Positions 54,001 through 61,960 of a DNA stretch of 64,000 nt are shown one piece after another. Source of the DNA: CAVRIA01 sp963721115 (GTDB lineage: Bacteria > Desulfobacterota > Binatia > HRBIN30 > CADEER01). Location of the stretch: NCBI GenBank assembly GCA_963721115.1, contig CAVRIA010000006.1, positions 186,001 through 250,000 on the forward strand, given 5' to 3'. A model generated the notes under the pieces. It was not told where the DNA came from. It saw nothing but the letters and a program-made list of their open reading frames with translations, and did no database searches. Position numbers and translations under genes: made by a program. How positions within the stretch are numbered: position 1 is the stretch's first letter; the number at the start of each line of letters is the position of its first letter.

Positions 54001-55380
54001 TCAGAAGTGATACCCGAGGGCGCGCAGCTTCTCGCGCGTGGCGTCGTCGAGCGGGGCGCGCTCCGCCTTCGCGCCCGCGCTCTGCAGCAGAGCCGCCTGC
54101 CTGCGTTGCAGATCCTCGACGAGACGGGCCGCCTGGCGCGGCAGGTCGCCGGCGTTCGAGTCGTGCTCGCCGGGGTCTTTCGCCAGGTCGTACGCTTCGG
54201 TCAGGCCGTTGCTCCGGAGCAGCACCTTGGTCGTGCCGCGGACGATGCCCGCCACCTGCTCGCGGGTATCCATGCCGTAGCCGGTCGCCTCCAGCTGCAA
54301 GACGATCTCGGGCTCGGTTCCCTCCGCCGCCGGCGCGCCGGCGCCGCGCAAGAGCCCGGCCAGGGATCGTCCTTCGAAGCGCGGCTCGCGCGGCAGCCCG
54401 AGCAGATCGATCAGGGTCGGCGCCAGATCGACGAGCGACACGTTTTCCTCGACCCGCCGGCCCTTCGCCACGCCGGGACCGAGGACGAGAAGGGGAACGC
54501 GGACGCTCTCGTTGTAGAGCGTGATGCCGTGCGTGAGGTTGCCGTGGTCCCAGAACTCCTCGCCGTGATCGGCCGTGACGACGACGAAGGCGTCGTCCAG
54601 GAAGCCGCGCCACTCGAGCTCGGCGAACAGCTGCCGCAGCTGCGCGTCGACCGCGGCCACCTCGGCATCGTAGAGGGATTGGAGTAGCTGCACGTCGTCC
54701 TTGGTGAGCAGGTACCAGCGCAGCGAGACCAGCTCGTCGTTCAGCTTCGTGCCGCGGTGCTCGTCGTCGGCGCCCGGCGCGTAGCGAGCGCGGAACGGCT
54801 CTGGCGGATCGTAGGGGGCGTGCGGCTCCATGTACTGCAGGTAGAGGAGCGCCGGGCGCGGCGAGGAGCGGTTCCAGACGCGGTCCAGCCAGCCGAGCGC
54901 CTGCGCGCGCAGCTCGGTGCCGGAGAGGTCGCCGCCCTTGCGCATCTCCGCCTGCCAGTGGTCGAAGCCCTGCGCGTAGCCGAGCGACCCGAGGAGCCGG
55001 AAGTTCGCCGAGAATCCGCCCGCCAGGTAGCGCAGCGGCCGGAGCTTCTCGGCGAAGGTGATCTCGTCGTCGGCGAGCCGGGAGGCGAAGCTCACGATGT
55101 GGGTTTGCGACGGGAAACGGGAAGTCAGCAGCGAAGCGACGGAAGGGCACGTCCAGGAGCTCGCGGCGTAGGCGTGGGCGAACACGGTCCCGCGCGCGGC
55201 CAGGCCGTCGAGGAAGGGGGTGAGGCCGCGCCCGTTGCCGTATGCTCCGAGGCGGTCCGCTCGCAGCGTGTCGACCACGATCACCAGCACGTTGGGCGGT
55301 CGGCGCGCGCCCGGCTCGCGATCGCACGAGAGCGGGACGAGCGCGAGGCAGGCGAGCGATGCGCATACGAGCTTGCGCAC
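54001..55380 (-). CDS. Sulfatase-like lipoprotein F, Thr nucleophile
   Basis: An intact 459-residue member of the set. GTG at 55380 gives MRKLVCASLA, a helix and lipobox VPLSC (Cys 19). Active-site stretches are VLVIVVDTLRADRLGAYGN (Asp 37), SSWTCPSVASLLTSR with Thr 77 at the nucleophile position, YMEPHAPYDPPEPF and VVTADHGEEFWDHG. It ends REKLRALGYHF, like member A. It is the last gene of an operon with an SGNH protein and a FIYxxF microprotein; only 5 bp separate the microprotein stop from this start. This second association of a sulfatase-like protein with an acyl-relay microprotein strengthens the idea of a joint function. Its substrate is unknown. Confidence 0.88.
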   Translation of the reverse strand: MRKLVCASLACLALVPLSCDREPGARRPPNVLVIVVDTLRADRLGAYGNGRGLTPFLDGLAARGTVFAHAYAASSWTCPSVASLLTSRFPSQTHIVSFASRLADDEITFAEKLRPLRYLAGGFSANFRLLGSLGYAQGFDHWQAEMRKGGDLSGTELRAQALGWLDRVWNRSSPRPALLYLQYMEPHAPYDPPEPFRARYAPGADDEHRGTKLNDELVSLRWYLLTKDDVQLLQSLYDAEVAAVDAQLRQLFAELEWRGFLDDAFVVVTADHGEEFWDHGNLTHGITLYNESVRVPLLVLGPGVAKGRRVEENVSLVDLAPTLIDLLGLPREPRFEGRSLAGLLRGAGAPAAEGTEPEIVLQLEATGYGMDTREQVAGIVRGTTKVLLRSNGLTEAYDLAKDPGEHDSNAGDLPRQAARLVEDLQRRQAALLQSAGAKAERAPLDDATREKLRALGYHF

Positions 55381-55385
55381 GATCC

Positions 55386-55520
55386 TCAGAATCCCTGGTA
55401 GATGAACACGTGCTCGTTTCCGGGCGCGAACACGACCAGCGCCGCGATGGCGAGCGCGTACAACAGGGCGCGCAGCAAGATCGCGCCGGCCGAGGGGGGG
55501 ATCTCAGGAGTGGAGGGCAT
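55386..55520 (-). CDS. DltX-like microprotein with C-terminal FIYxxF motif
   Basis: A 44-residue microprotein: a proline-rich start (MPSTPEIPPSAG), one membrane helix (about 14-32) and the C terminus EHVFIYQGF, again FIYxxF as in DltX and in the protein at 49590-49706. ATG at 55520 overlaps the SGNH gene end by 17 bp, and its TGA is 5 bp before the sulfatase-like gene F. No MBOAT gene is next to it, so it may work with one of the two MBOAT proteins elsewhere in the window or with one outside it. Helix, motif and tight spacing are the evidence; no translation data exist here. Confidence 0.75.
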   Translation of the reverse strand: MPSTPEIPPSAGAILLRALLYALAIAALVVFAPGNEHVFIYQGF

Positions 55521-56637
55521 GCAGAATCTCCTTGGCGAGCAGGTCTTGGAAGCCGCTGACGTCGGGGAACACGTGGACGAAGTCGACGAAGCGGTCGGCC
55601 GGCATCCAGTGCCGGCCGTCGACGACGCGAACGTGGTAGCGAGCGGCGACGCGGCGGATCAGCTCGGCTCCGTGATCGGAGAAGCCGATGCGGTGGTAGA
55701 GGCCCTCGGTGTCGTCGTCCAGCAGCGGGTTCTCGGGCATCAGGAGAACGAAGCTGTCCGGTGCCTGCCGGGATACGCGGGCGAGCAGCCGGTCGAGGGC
55801 GAGGACCCCGGGGCTGTGCAGCGTCAGCGTCTCGGGCGGCGGGACGGGCTCGGTGAACCCGAAGCGGCCCTTCTTCCCGCCCAGAAAATCGACGAAGCCG
55901 GCCAGGGTCGGATGGCGGCGCCAGGCCGCGTACAGATCGCCGACCATGGCGGCGCGTTTCTTGTCGTTGACGAAGTCGAAGTAGTCCTGCCGCGAGGCGA
56001 AGTGGTCGGGGAACTCGGTGTCCTCCGGATACGGGAAGAGCCCGTCCTCGATGCGCTGGCGCACGAAGCGCCGGAAGCAGTAGAGGGGCCAGACGGTCTT
56101 CAGCCAACGGTTGACGCGCGCCGTCTCGTTCGCCGGCGGGATCGGGCCGTCCCGCCAGCCGACGTCCAGCAGCTCGCCGGTCGCGTTGACGATCTTGCCC
56201 CAGCTGGTGGGAACCAGGTCGGCGGGGCCGAGGGCGACGACGACCACCTGCGGCTTCACGCGATCGAGGTGGCGGGAGATGATCTCCATGTCCCCGACGT
56301 GCGCCCCGAAGATGGCGAGGTTGTCGACGCGGACGTCGAGCCGCGGGTCGAGCCGGTGCAGCGCCCGCTCGACGAAGGGCTGGCGGGCCGGAAACCAGAT
56401 GCGCGAGTTGCCCAGGAGGACGACGCGCACCGCGGCCCGGCGGCGCGGGTAGTAGAGCTTGCGCGCCACGTCGTAGGTTTGCCACACGTACACCCGTTCG
56501 ATGCCGCTCTTCACCCAGGTGCTCGTCTTGCCCCACAGCAGCGACGTGCGCGTCACCGCGGCGTCGATCCCCGCCAGGAGGACGATCGCCAACAGCCAGG
56601 TCACCGGCGAGGCGGCGGCAGGAGCGGGCGGTCTCAC
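55504..56637 (-). CDS. SGNH-fold hydrolase/acyltransferase-like protein
   Basis: An intact 377-residue protein with an N-terminal signal-anchor helix (about 12-27, VTWLLAIVLLAGIDAA). SGNH block I is RVVLLGNSRIWFPA (Ser about 77), block III-like ALGPADLVPTSW, and the C-terminal DFVHVFPD supplies the DxxH pair. Asn/Gly residues in VDNLAIFGAHVGD fit block II. The GTG at 56637 is used. It is followed by the FIYxxF microprotein and sulfatase-like gene F, and by analogy with DltD/AlgJ would transfer an acyl group from the microprotein to a glycan outside the cytoplasm. It is not closely similar to the SGNH protein at 49693, so the two relays may have different targets. Confidence 0.83.
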   Translation of the reverse strand: MRPPAPAAASPVTWLLAIVLLAGIDAAVTRTSLLWGKTSTWVKSGIERVYVWQTYDVARKLYYPRRRAAVRVVLLGNSRIWFPARQPFVERALHRLDPRLDVRVDNLAIFGAHVGDMEIISRHLDRVKPQVVVVALGPADLVPTSWGKIVNATGELLDVGWRDGPIPPANETARVNRWLKTVWPLYCFRRFVRQRIEDGLFPYPEDTEFPDHFASRQDYFDFVNDKKRAAMVGDLYAAWRRHPTLAGFVDFLGGKKGRFGFTEPVPPPETLTLHSPGVLALDRLLARVSRQAPDSFVLLMPENPLLDDDTEGLYHRIGFSDHGAELIRRVAARYHVRVVDGRHWMPADRFVDFVHVFPDVSGFQDLLAKEILHALHS

Positions 56638-56731
56638 GGGAGTCCTATAGCGGCCACCCGCGCGACGCTCAATCGGCCGGCGGAGGGCGATCTCGCTTGG
56701 CCTCGAGATGCGTTTCTGAGAGGATCGACCG

Positions 56732-58003
56732 ATGGGCGAGGCCTACTCGAGAAACGCGATCGAGGAGCGGACTCGGCACTGGTTGGAGGGGAATTACCTC
56801 TCGGCCATCGCCAATCTGCCCGACGCGAGCCAGGGCGTATTCGACCGCAACGGCCGGCTGCGGCGCCTGAACCCGTACGGCTTCCAGGAAGTGCAGCGCA
56901 AGCTCAAGATCTTTCGCTGGCTCGACCGCTTCCGCTTCGAGAGCTTCATCGACGTCGGGTCGGGCTTCGACCAGTATCCCAATCTGGTGCGGGCGCGCTA
57001 CGGCGTGCCCGCCTACTTCTCGGACTTCGCCCACTCGATGAACCTCCCCTACGGCGGCGCCGAGCACGGCAGGCTCGATCACGCCGTGACGCTGAACATC
57101 GCGCGCCTGCCGTTTGCCGACGACACCTTCGACGTCGTGCTGTCCTCGGAGGTGCTCGAGCACCTGGTGCGACCGGTCGAGGCCATCGCGGAGCTGCTGC
57201 GCGTGGCGCGCAGGTACGTCGTGATGACCAGCCTGGAGGCGCTCTCGCCCGGGCGCTGGCAACGGCTGCTGTCGCACCTGCGCGTCGATCCGACGCATCC
57301 TCACGTCGAACGGAACTTCTTTCTCCTGCACGAGCTGGAGGCCATCTTCGGAGCGGACTGGCGCCACGAGAACCTCTTCTACGACGGAGGCCTGCCCGCC
57401 AGCTCGTTCGGGCCGCCGGCCGCGCAGGAGGCGGCGTACGCCCAGCTGAGCGACGCCGACGCATTCGCGGACGCACTCTGCAGGGCGGTAGAGGTGGGCG
57501 ACCACCGGGCGGGCGCCATGGGCATCCTCCTCGTCAAGGCGAAGTCCGGGGCCGAGGTTCTGCCCCCAGCCGGCCATGACCGCGACCTGGCTCGCTGGCT
57601 GATCGAGCAAACCGGCGCCGGGCAGGCCGCCGGCTACCGGCTGGTGGATCGGATCCGCGACGGAACCGCCCTCTTCGCCGAGCGCGAGCGGCCGATCGCC
57701 GGCGATCTGCTCGCCCGGCTGCGCTGCCCGGACTGTCTCGGTGCGCTCGAACGGGACGGAGCAGGGGTTCGCTGCGCGGCGTGCGGGACGGAGTTCGCGG
57801 GCGAGTACGGCGTGCCCATCCTCTACCCGGTTCGATTTCCCGAGCCGCGGGCGGAGGGGGAATGGATGCCGCGGCTGTGCGGAGACGACGCACGCCGGCG
57901 CCGTATCGTGCATCGCGTCGCGTCGCGGTTGAGGCGCAACGAGCAGGCGCCGGGGCCGCTGCGCCGCCTCTTCCGCCGCGCCGACCGCTGGGTCAATCAC
58001 TGA
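56732..58003 (+). CDS. Methyltransferase with C-terminal Trm112-like zinc motif
   Basis: A 423-residue protein. The class I methyltransferase core (about 60-190) has FIDVGSGFDQYPNLVRARYG, the acidic FSDFAHSMN, and DDTFDVVLSSEVLEHLVRPVEAIAELLRVARR. A second region near the C terminus carries CPDC and CAAC pairs (about 332-356) in LRCPDCLGALERDGAGVRCA, followed by YGVPIL. This is the short Trm112/YcaR-like zinc ribbon often attached to glycan methyltransferases. The last 40 residues are very basic. ATG at 56732. It is divergent from the SGNH gene (94 bp between starts) and upstream of a small lipoprotein gene. The substrate is not known. Confidence 0.82.
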   Translation: MGEAYSRNAIEERTRHWLEGNYLSAIANLPDASQGVFDRNGRLRRLNPYGFQEVQRKLKIFRWLDRFRFESFIDVGSGFDQYPNLVRARYGVPAYFSDFAHSMNLPYGGAEHGRLDHAVTLNIARLPFADDTFDVVLSSEVLEHLVRPVEAIAELLRVARRYVVMTSLEALSPGRWQRLLSHLRVDPTHPHVERNFFLLHELEAIFGADWRHENLFYDGGLPASSFGPPAAQEAAYAQLSDADAFADALCRAVEVGDHRAGAMGILLVKAKSGAEVLPPAGHDRDLARWLIEQTGAGQAAGYRLVDRIRDGTALFAERERPIAGDLLARLRCPDCLGALERDGAGVRCAACGTEFAGEYGVPILYPVRFPEPRAEGEWMPRLCGDDARRRRIVHRVASRLRRNEQAPGPLRRLFRRADRWVNH

Positions 58004-58064
58004 CGCCGGCGGCCGGCGAGGTCAATTTGACAGCCGGGATGTGGTCGAGTACGGAGAACCTCCC

Positions 58065-58693
58065 GTGAGCCCCTTTCCCTCGCCGAAGCGGACGTTTGCG
58101 AGGCACCTTCTCCGCTGCGTGCCTCTCTGTCTGGCCCTCTGCCTCCTGGCGGGGTGCCTGCTCGGACACTTCTCTGGACGCCAAGGGCGGCGGTACGATG
58201 ACCATCAAGTACCGGCTGACGAACGAGGTGCAGCTCGAATCCGCCAAGAAGCGCCTGGAGAGCCCGCGCGTGAAGCTGGTCAGTGCCGAGGTGGCTCCGG
58301 ACAAGTGGGCGACCTTCCAGATCCAGTTCGACGATGTGAAGGCGCTGTCGACGGTCGAGTTCTTCAAGAACGCGACCTTCGCGCTCGCCGAGGACGGCAT
58401 GGTCCGCAAGCTCGAGGCGAAGTTCACGAACAAGAACCCGAGCGAGCTGCCCGACGAGATGGTGGCTTACCTGGGGAAGGACATGACGTTCGTCCTCCAC
58501 CTGCCCGGGAAAGGTCGTCGACTCCAACGCCACCGAGACGGCGGGGAACACGGTCACCTGGCGCTACGAGCTCAAGAAGTTCACCGCCATGCCCGTGGTC
58601 GAGATGCGCGTCACGTACGAGCTCGGGCGCAGCCGGCCGGAACGCCGGCGAGCGCCCCCGAGCACGCCCGCTCCGTCGAAGCCCGCTCAGTGA
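58065..58693 (+). CDS. Small lipoprotein, LppM-like (two frameshifts)
   Basis: About 208 residues after extra bases near 58161 and 58511 are ignored. The GTG at 58065 (GGAG at 58053-58056) gives a basic start, a helix and lipobox LLAGC. The mature part starts with CSDTSLDAKGGGTMTIKYRL and continues FQIQFDDVKALSTVEFFKNA, alternating charged strands. That pattern recalls LppM/DUF3153 lipoproteins, but the resemblance is weak and I would not assign a function. The C terminus is a low-complexity proline/arginine stretch. It lies 61 bp after the methyltransferase stop. The following 209 bp to the epimerase contain only a possible promoter. Confidence 0.6.
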
Positions 58694-58844
58694 CAGCCGA
58701 GCGCCGGATGCCGGCGCGCAGGCGAGGCATGGGGATTTCCGTTTGAAATTCGCTCGAGCAGCATGAGTTCTATTGGACGGAAGTGCGACGACAAGCCCCG
58801 TGCGCGCCGGATGAGGCGCGGAGCCGGCCCTCGCGGGGCCGCGC

Positions 58845-58874
58845 TTGACCCACAACTGGGGGCGGGACTAAGGT
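58845..58874 (+). promoter_or_regulatory. Candidate promoter upstream of the epimerase gene
   Basis: TTGACC at 58845-58850 and TAAGGT at 58869-58874 with an 18-bp spacer, about 29 bp upstream of the ATG at 58903. A GGGAGAGAG ribosome-binding site precedes the start. The spacing equals that of the candidate at 15312. The -10 match is poor (three of six bases). Confidence 0.35.
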
Positions 58875-58902
58875 CCGCGCAATTTTTCACAAGGGAGAGA
58901 GA

Positions 58903-59847
58903 ATGATCCTGGTGACCGGTGGATGTGGCTTCATTGGTAGCGAAGTGGTGCGCCAGCTCCTCGCCAAGGGGTATCCGGTGCGCGTCGTCGACAACATGAG
59001 CAAGCCGTCGAGCCGGGTGCCCGACGGAGTGGAGTTCGTGCGCGCCGACCTCGCCGAGCCGAAGACCGCCCTCGACTCCTTCCGCGGCGCGCGCGTGTGC
59101 ATCAATCTGGCCGCCAAGATCGGCGGCATCGGATACTTCCACCGCGTGCCGGCGACGATCCTGGGCGAGAACAACCAGATCTACACGAGCACCTTCGAGG
59201 CGGCCGTGAAGCACGGGCTGGAGCGGATGATCTTCGTCTCGTCGTCGATGGTCTTCGAGTCCGCGACCAGCTTCCCGAGCCGCGAAGAGGATCTCCTGTC
59301 CATCCCGCCGCCGTTCACCGCGTACGGCTTCAGCAAGCTCGTCGGCGAATGGTACTGCCGCGCCTATCGCGACCAGCACGGGCTGCGCTACACGATCGCC
59401 CGGCCGTTCAACGCCATCGGGCCGGAGGAAGAGGCGGGCGAGCAGGTCGGGGACGCGCACGTGATTCCCGATCTGGTGAAGAAGGTCCTCGGCGGCCAGC
59501 ACCCCCTCGAGCTGCTCGGCGACGGCAGGCAGACGCGCTGCTTCACGCACGTCCGCGACATCGCGCGCGGCATCGTCATGGCCATGGAGAGCGAGAAGGC
59601 GGTGAACGAGGACTTCAACCTCGGGACCAGCGAGGAGACGACGATGCTGGACCTGGCGCGCCGCATCCACGCCCTCTGCGCTCCGGATCGGGCCTTCGAG
59701 GTGAAGCACGTGAAGGGCTTCCCTTCCGACATCCGGCGCCGCGTGCCGGACGGATCGAAGGCGAAACGGATGCTCGGCTGGGAGCCGCAGATCACCTTCG
59801 ACGAGGGCCTTCGCGAGGCGGTCGCCGCGGCGCGCGGGAGACAGTGA
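58903..59847 (+). CDS. NAD-dependent nucleotide-sugar epimerase/dehydratase
   Basis: A 314-residue extended short-chain dehydrogenase. The NAD-binding motif is TGGCGFIG (5-12), and DNMSKP binds the ribose. The catalytic Ser is in VSSSMVFE, and YGFSK supplies Tyr141 and Lys145. Length, RPFNAIGP and a C-terminal YGD-type tail region (DIRRRVPDGSKAKRMLGWEP) fit the UDP-glucose 4-epimerase/dTDP-glucose 4,6-dehydratase group. Whether it epimerises C4 or C2 or dehydrates cannot be settled from sequence reading. It starts a tight operon: the 6-dehydrogenase follows after 4 bp. It probably makes a sugar nucleotide used by the glycosyltransferases in this window. Confidence 0.88.
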   Translation: MILVTGGCGFIGSEVVRQLLAKGYPVRVVDNMSKPSSRVPDGVEFVRADLAEPKTALDSFRGARVCINLAAKIGGIGYFHRVPATILGENNQIYTSTFEAAVKHGLERMIFVSSSMVFESATSFPSREEDLLSIPPPFTAYGFSKLVGEWYCRAYRDQHGLRYTIARPFNAIGPEEEAGEQVGDAHVIPDLVKKVLGGQHPLELLGDGRQTRCFTHVRDIARGIVMAMESEKAVNEDFNLGTSEETTMLDLARRIHALCAPDRAFEVKHVKGFPSDIRRRVPDGSKAKRMLGWEPQITFDEGLREAVAAARGRQ

Positions 59848-59851
59848 ACGC

Positions 59852-61084
59852 ATGTCCTCGACCGTCGCCGTGATCGGGCTGGGGCGCGTCGGCCTGCCCT
59901 TCGCGCTCTTCCTGGCGCATCGCGGTTGCACGGTTCGCGGCATCGACGCCAACCCGAGCGTGCTCGAGGCGCTGCGCGAGGGGCGCATGCCCTTTCGCGA
60001 GGAGGGCGGCCAGGAAGCGCTCTCGGCGCACCTGAACGAGCGCTTCTTCCCGGGCGCCGACCTCGTGGCGTTGCGCGAGGTGGAGACCGTCATCATCACC
60101 CTGGGGACGCCGGTCGACGATTTCAACAACCCGGTGTTCCTGCCGATCGAGAACCTGCTGCGCTCCGCCTTGCCGCACCTGCACGCCGGACAGCTTCTGG
60201 TGCTGCGCAGCACGGTGGCGCCGGGGGCCACGGAGCACCTCGGCCGCCTCATCGAGCGCAGCACGTCGTTCCGCATCGGCCACGATCTCTTCCTGGCCTT
60301 CTGTCCGGAGCGCATCGCGGAGGGGAAGTCCTTCAGCGAGCTTCCCGAGGTGCCGCAGATCGTCGGCGGCGTCGAGCCGGCGAGCAGCGAGCGGGCGGCG
60401 AGCTTCTTTCGCATCGTGACGCCGACCGTCCTCACCGTCGATTCCCGCAGCGCCGAGCTGTCGAAGCTGTTCTGCAACATGTATCGCTACATCGACTTCG
60501 CCGTGTCGAACGAGTTCATGATGATCGCCGCCCAGCACGGGCGCGACATCTACCCCATCCTGGAGGCGGTCAACACCGGCTACAAGCGCGGCGGCCTGAA
60601 GGCCCCGGGCCTCACCGGCGGCCCGTGCCTCTACAAGGACGGCTTCTTCCTCACCGGCAAGATCCCCTACAACGAGCTCATCGCCAGCGCCTGGAAGATC
60701 CACGAGACGGTTCCCGCCTACCTGGTCGAGCAGGCGCGCGGCCGCAGGCCCATCGACGGCACCAAGACCGCGATCCTCGGCCTCGCCTTCAAGAAGAACA
60801 TCGACGACATACGCAACTCACTGGCCTTCAAGCTGCGCAAGATCCTGTTGACCGAGGGCGCCGAGGTCCACATGCACGACCCGCTCATCCCCTCGGAGCC
60901 GCTGGAGGACGCCCTGCGCGATGCCGACTTCGTCTTCTTCGCGATGAACCACGACGCCTACCGCGAGGTCGACCTCGACTTCCTGCGCCAGCGCACCCGC
61001 CCCGACGCGGTCGTCTGCGACATCTGGAACATGCTGGGCACCGGCCGCATCGTCTTCTCCTTGAGTGAGCCGGTGGGCCAGTGA
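59852..61084 (+). CDS. Nucleotide-sugar 6-dehydrogenase (UDP-glucose/GDP-mannose type)
   Basis: A 410-residue NAD-dependent dehydrogenase that oxidises the sugar C6 hydroxyl to a carboxylate, forming a uronic acid nucleotide. The N-terminal Rossmann domain has VAVIGLGRVGLPFALFLAHRG (5-25). The central domain holds the catalytic GLTGGPCLYKDG with Cys259 and the Lys/Asn-containing NMYRYIDFAVSNEF. The C-terminal domain has TAILGLAFKKNIDDIRNSLA. It resembles WecC-type UDP-ManNAc dehydrogenases as much as UDP-glucose dehydrogenases, so the sugar is uncertain. The product would suit the asparagine-synthetase-like amidotransferase (20460), which could amidate the carboxylate. Confidence 0.9.
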   Translation: MSSTVAVIGLGRVGLPFALFLAHRGCTVRGIDANPSVLEALREGRMPFREEGGQEALSAHLNERFFPGADLVALREVETVIITLGTPVDDFNNPVFLPIENLLRSALPHLHAGQLLVLRSTVAPGATEHLGRLIERSTSFRIGHDLFLAFCPERIAEGKSFSELPEVPQIVGGVEPASSERAASFFRIVTPTVLTVDSRSAELSKLFCNMYRYIDFAVSNEFMMIAAQHGRDIYPILEAVNTGYKRGGLKAPGLTGGPCLYKDGFFLTGKIPYNELIASAWKIHETVPAYLVEQARGRRPIDGTKTAILGLAFKKNIDDIRNSLAFKLRKILLTEGAEVHMHDPLIPSEPLEDALRDADFVFFAMNHDAYREVDLDFLRQRTRPDAVVCDIWNMLGTGRIVFSLSEPVGQ

Positions 61085-61180
61085 GCGGGTGCGCCGGTGA
61101 TCGGTTTCGGCCATGCCTGAGGCGCACGTGATCCCTCGTCGCCGTCGATCGACGGGCCGTCGTCCGCCGTCCATCCCCCA

Positions 61181-61208
61181 CCGGTCACCGGTCACCGGTC
61201 ACCGGTCA
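61181..61208. repeat. Tandem 7-mer repeat (CCGGTCA x4)
   Basis: Four perfect copies of CCGGTCA in the 141-bp gap between the dehydrogenase and the GT2 gene. The array is short, and slippage could change copy number. It ends 18 bp before the ATG at 61226, so it may affect spacing of the ribosome-binding region. No other feature is visible in the gap. Confidence 0.75.
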
Positions 61209-61225
61209 CGCCTCTGGTCTTCCCG

Positions 61226-61960
61226 ATGCGCCTGTCGGTCGTGATCCCCGTCTATCGGGAGGGCGAAGCGGCGCGGCAGACGATCGCGACCGCCGCCGAG
61301 CGGGCACCGCGGCCGAACGAGATCCTGGTCGTGCACGACGAGGAGGACGATCCGACCGTGGCGGTGGCCGAAGACCTGCGCCGGACCTACCCGCAGGTCC
61401 GCGCCGTGCACAACCGGCTCGGGCGCGGCCCGGCGCTGGCCCTGCGCGCCGGCTTCGCCGCGGCGCGGGGAGAGGCCGTGCTGGTGACCATGGCGGACGC
61501 CTCGGACGAGCCGGACGACTTCGCCCCCATGCTGGAGAAGATCGAGCGGGACGGGTACGACCTGGTGGCCGCTTCTCGCTACATGAGCGGCGGCCGGCAG
61601 CTCGGCGGCCCGCCGTTGAAGACGTTCCTCTCCCGCAGCGCGGGACGTTCCCTTCATCTGCTGATCGGGCTGCCGACGTCGGATCCGACCAGCGCCTTCA
61701 AGATGTACCGCCGCTCTCTGCTCGAGCACATCGAGATCGAGAGCGCGCACGGCTTCGAGATCTCGTTGGAGATCACCGTGAAGGCGTTTCTGGCCGGGTA
61801 CCGCGTCACCGAGGTGCCGACGACGTGGCGCGATCGCGAGCAGGGACAGTCCAACTTCCGGCTGATGAAGTGGCTGCCGCACTACTTGCGCTGGTATCGG
61901 CTGGCGCTGACCAGAGGACTGTGGCGTGGGCGGGCGCGGGCTGTACGAACAGCGCTTTGA
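61226..61960 (+). CDS. DPM1-like family 2 glycosyltransferase
   Basis: A 244-residue GT2 enzyme without membrane helices, like bacterial DPM1/polyprenyl-phosphate glycosyltransferases. Motifs are LSVVIPVYREGEAARQTIAT, an unusual VVHDEEDDPT where most have DDGS, RGPALALRAGFAAARGEAVL, MADASDEPDDFAPML, GSRYM-like AASRYMSGGR, and FKMYRRSLLEHI. It would make a polyprenyl-phosphate sugar for the GT-C enzymes (inference). ATG at 61226. Its 3' end overlaps the methyltransferase by 35 bp, so the two are co-translated. Confidence 0.85.
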   Translation: MRLSVVIPVYREGEAARQTIATAAERAPRPNEILVVHDEEDDPTVAVAEDLRRTYPQVRAVHNRLGRGPALALRAGFAAARGEAVLVTMADASDEPDDFAPMLEKIERDGYDLVAASRYMSGGRQLGGPPLKTFLSRSAGRSLHLLIGLPTSDPTSAFKMYRRSLLEHIEIESAHGFEISLEITVKAFLAGYRVTEVPTTWRDREQGQSNFRLMKWLPHYLRWYRLALTRGLWRGRARAVRTAL

